From: Methanomassiliicoccaceae archaeon
Lineage (GTDB): Archaea; Thermoplasmatota; Thermoplasmata; Methanomassiliicoccales; Methanomethylophilaceae
Direction of reading: 5' to 3'
Assembly: GCA_009780795.1 (NCBI GenBank)
Contig: WQZJ01000026.1
Coordinates: 1 to 12,253, forward strand
DNA length: 12,253 nt
Position numbers and translations under genes: made by a program. The notes under the pieces are model-generated. The model ran no database searches and was not told the origin of the DNA. It saw only the letters and a list, made by a program, of their open reading frames with translations. Of the stretch, positions 10,109 through 12,253 are shown in pieces (position 1 is the first letter of the stretch; each line of letters opens with the position of its first letter).

Positions 10109-12253
10109 TTGAGGGATCTCGTAAAATTATATTTCGATGAGCGCAGCATCGTGAACCATCACGTTTCGTCATTCGACGATTTCCTGGCGACGCCCGACAA
10201 TCCTAACAGCAGGATGCAGAGGATCGTCGACAACCTCCGCGTGCCTACGGACGACGCGGAGCGCGGGATAATTCGTCTGGACTCGGAGAGGACGAACGGC
10301 CGCAGCATCGAGATACGCATCGGACGGAAGAGAGATGACAACGGAGAGGTAGACCCGCATTCGAGGTCGACCATACACATCGACGAACCCAGGATAAAGG
10401 AGGCCAACGGTTGCAGCCCCGAGCTGTCGCCGATGGACGCGAGGCTCAGGAATCTGAACTATCTTGCGCCGATACACCTGGATTTCACCGTCATAGAGGA
10501 CGGCGTCGAGAGGGACACCGAGAGGGTGCACGTCGGTGACCTTCCGATGATGGTCAAGTCGAAGGGATGCAACCTCAATAGGAAGGTCATGGAACTGAAA
10601 TCGGAACGCGAGCTCTCGGATGACGAGTACATCAAGCAGCTGCTCGAGCAGAAGGAGGACCCCCGTGACCCCGGAGGATATTTCATAGTCGGCGGTACCG
10701 AGAGGGCGCTGATAACACTTGAAGACCTCGCCCCGAACAGGGTGATGATCGAATACAACGAAAAATACGGGACACGTCTGGAATCAGCGAAGGTGTTCTC
10801 CCAGAAAGAGGGATACCGCGCCCTGACGCTCGTCGAGAAGAAGAAGGACGGGATGCTGATGGTCACCGTTCCGGTGGCGTCGACCGCGATACCGCTGGTG
10901 GCGCTCATGAAAGCGCTCGGTATGGAGAGCGACGAGGAGATCTACGAGACGATAGTGTCAAGGGACGAGATGGCGAACATCGTCTATGCGAACATAGAGA
11001 ACAGCTTCGACAAGAAGACGTACGCGCCGAACGGATACCACACGCAGGAGGACGCGATCCTGTTCCTGGAGAGGAACTTCGCCGCCGGACAGGCCAAGGA
11101 GTACAGGACGAAGAAAGTAGAGTCGATACTCGACCGCTCGCTTCTCCCTCACCTCGGCGACACCGAGGCGGACCGCATGAAGAAGGCGATATTCCTCGGC
11201 CGCATAGCGCACTCTGTTCTTGAGCTTTCACTGGATAAAAGGAAAGAGGACGACAAGGACCACTATGCCAACAAGAGGCTGAAGCTGTCCGGCGACCTCA
11301 TGGAGGACCTTTTCAGGACGAGCTTCAACAGTTTGATGAAAGATCTGAAATACCAGCTGGAGAGGAACTGGGGAAGGAAGAAGGACGAATTGAAGATATC
11401 ATCGTCCATCCGCCCGGACCTGCTCACGCACAAGCTTCTGCACTCGCTCGCCACCGGCAACTGGGTCGGCGGACGTGCCGGTGTATCACAATTATTGGAC
11501 AGAACGAGCAACATGTCCGCGATGTCCCATCTGAGAAGGGTGACGTCGTCGCTCACAAGGAGCCAGCCTCACTTCGAGGCCCGTGACCTCCACCCGACGC
11601 AGTGGGGACGCCTTTGTCCGTCGGAGACGCCTGAGGGACAGAACTGTGGACTCGTGAAGAACGCCGCTCTGATAATAGACGTGTCCGAGGGCTTCCAGGA
11701 GGCGGACCTCAAATGGATACTCAAGGACCTGGGCCTCGGCCCGGTGAAACAGACCGGAAGCCGCATATACGTCAACGGGGACCTGGTCGGGACCCACGCG
11801 GAGGCAGAGAAACTGGTGACGGAGATACGCGACCGCAGGCGCTGCGGTCTGATGTCCGGCGAGGTCAACATACGCTTCGACGAGGAGATGAACGAGGTCA
11901 TAATAAACTGCGACGAGGGAAGACTGCGCAGACCGCTCCTTGTGCTGAAGGACGGCAGGACGATGATCACCCGCAGGCATATCGAGGGGATAAGGGAAAA
12001 GAAGGTCAAATGGAACGACCTGTTCCGCGAGGGCATCCTGGAATGGCTGGACGCCGAGGAGGAAGAGGACTCGTTCATAGCCGTGGACGCATACGACGTG
12101 CCGGAGAGATGCGAGCACTGCGGTCGCGCCCTGTCACCGATGGACGCGGATTGGATGAACCCGGAGAAGGACGGTGTCGCGGCGCTCAAATGCAGGTTCT
12201 GCAATGAGGAGATGCAGGTGCCGTCGAAGCTCGAGGACAGGCACACGCACATG
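10109..12253 (+). CDS. rpoB: DNA-directed RNA polymerase subunit B (partial, unsplit form)
   Basis: The catalytic second-largest RNA polymerase subunit; 715 codons are present and the frame is open at the right edge. The start is TTG at 10109, with GGGGATGA upstream and RDLVKLYFDERSIVNHHVSS as the expected opening. Conserved blocks include DPGGYFIVGGTERALI (lobe/protrusion region), GRAGVSQLLDRTSNMSAMSH, and the fork motif HPTQWGRLCPSETPEGQNCG starting at residue 495. The frame continues without a break past the fork into the Rpb2_4 and Rpb2_5 regions, so the gene is not split into B'' and B' as in most methanogens. After LDAEEEED, residues 668-698 carry a CxHC...CRFC pair of knuckles (C668, C671, C695, C698), a probable zinc ribbon before the HTHM that leads into the next conserved block. 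Confidence 0.96.
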   Translation, partial: MRDLVKLYFDERSIVNHHVSSFDDFLATPDNPNSRMQRIVDNLRVPTDDAERGIIRLDSERTNGRSIEIRIGRKRDDNGEVDPHSRSTIHIDEPRIKEANGCSPELSPMDARLRNLNYLAPIHLDFTVIEDGVERDTERVHVGDLPMMVKSKGCNLNRKVMELKSERELSDDEYIKQLLEQKEDPRDPGGYFIVGGTERALITLEDLAPNRVMIEYNEKYGTRLESAKVFSQKEGYRALTLVEKKKDGMLMVTVPVASTAIPLVALMKALGMESDEEIYETIVSRDEMANIVYANIENSFDKKTYAPNGYHTQEDAILFLERNFAAGQAKEYRTKKVESILDRSLLPHLGDTEADRMKKAIFLGRIAHSVLELSLDKRKEDDKDHYANKRLKLSGDLMEDLFRTSFNSLMKDLKYQLERNWGRKKDELKISSSIRPDLLTHKLLHSLATGNWVGGRAGVSQLLDRTSNMSAMSHLRRVTSSLTRSQPHFEARDLHPTQWGRLCPSETPEGQNCGLVKNAALIIDVSEGFQEADLKWILKDLGLGPVKQTGSRIYVNGDLVGTHAEAEKLVTEIRDRRRCGLMSGEVNIRFDEEMNEVIINCDEGRLRRPLLVLKDGRTMITRRHIEGIREKKVKWNDLFREGILEWLDAEEEEDSFIAVDAYDVPERCEHCGRALSPMDADWMNPEKDGVAALKCRFCNEEMQVPSKLEDRHTHM

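Noticed and set aside
11492..12252. Two overlapping minus-strand frames of about 210-230 codons opposite rpoB.
   Set aside because: rpoB is unambiguous on the other strand and the frames have no domain features.
1..12253. CRISPR arrays, insertion sequences or direct-repeat arrays.
   Set aside because: No regularly spaced repeats, transposase motifs or terminal inverted repeats were seen on reading either strand.

Overview
The window looks like chromosomal DNA of an archaeon. It carries archaeal-type genes (the C-terminus of Trm56, Elp3, a two-ring CDC48/VAT ATPase, RpoH followed by RpoB), a tRNA-Lys without an encoded CCA end, and AT-rich TATA-like boxes about 25 bases upstream of several start codons. 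RpoB is unsplit across the point where most methanogens, haloarchaea and Archaeoglobus break it into B'' and B'. With the VAT-like ATPase and the unusual thioredoxin reductase, this suggests the Thermoplasmatota, perhaps a Methanomassiliicoccales-type lineage. That placement is inference. Most genes are moderately GC-rich; the YoeB-type toxin-antitoxin pair near 8.6-9.16 kb is visibly A-rich.

Layout. 1-752 (+): end of trm56, overlapped by an HD-domain hydrolase gene. 693-1013 (-): PRC-barrel protein, tail to tail with the HD gene. 1148-2858 (+): thioredoxin, thioredoxin-reductase-like flavoprotein and XRE-type regulator, tightly packed and closed by a perfect hairpin plus T-run. 2954-5190 (+): winged-helix regulator, small beta-rich protein and Elp3, each overlapping the next. 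5245-5923 (-): HEPN/MNT pair. 5978-8408 (-): CDC48 ATPase followed by a second PRC-barrel protein. 8613-9156 (+): Phd/YefM-YoeB-type module behind an inverted repeat. 9176-9546 (-): small zinc-ribbon protein preceded by an apparently frameshifted gene. 9642-9715 (+): tRNA-Lys(UUU). 9838-12253 (+): rpoH and the first 715 codons of rpoB, which runs off the window.

How the parts relate. The trx-trxB-regulator unit looks like a self-contained redox operon, but its reductase has lost the usual NADPH-binding signatures, so its electron donor is unclear. Elp3 modifies wobble U34 and Trm56 methylates C56 of tRNA; the tRNA-Lys(UUU) in this window has both bases. CDC48 ends in a Phe-Tyr-Arg tail that fits a proteasome-docking HbYX motif. 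Two toxin-antitoxin-like modules flank the cdc48 unit, and both depart from textbook catalytic motifs: the HEPN protein has no Rx4-6H motif, and the YoeB-like toxin has Lys where the catalytic Glu46 should be.

I found no CRISPR array, insertion sequence or clear integrated element. The most unusual items are the reductase, the YoeB variant, the broken gene at 9345-9546 and the little-known partners of elp3.
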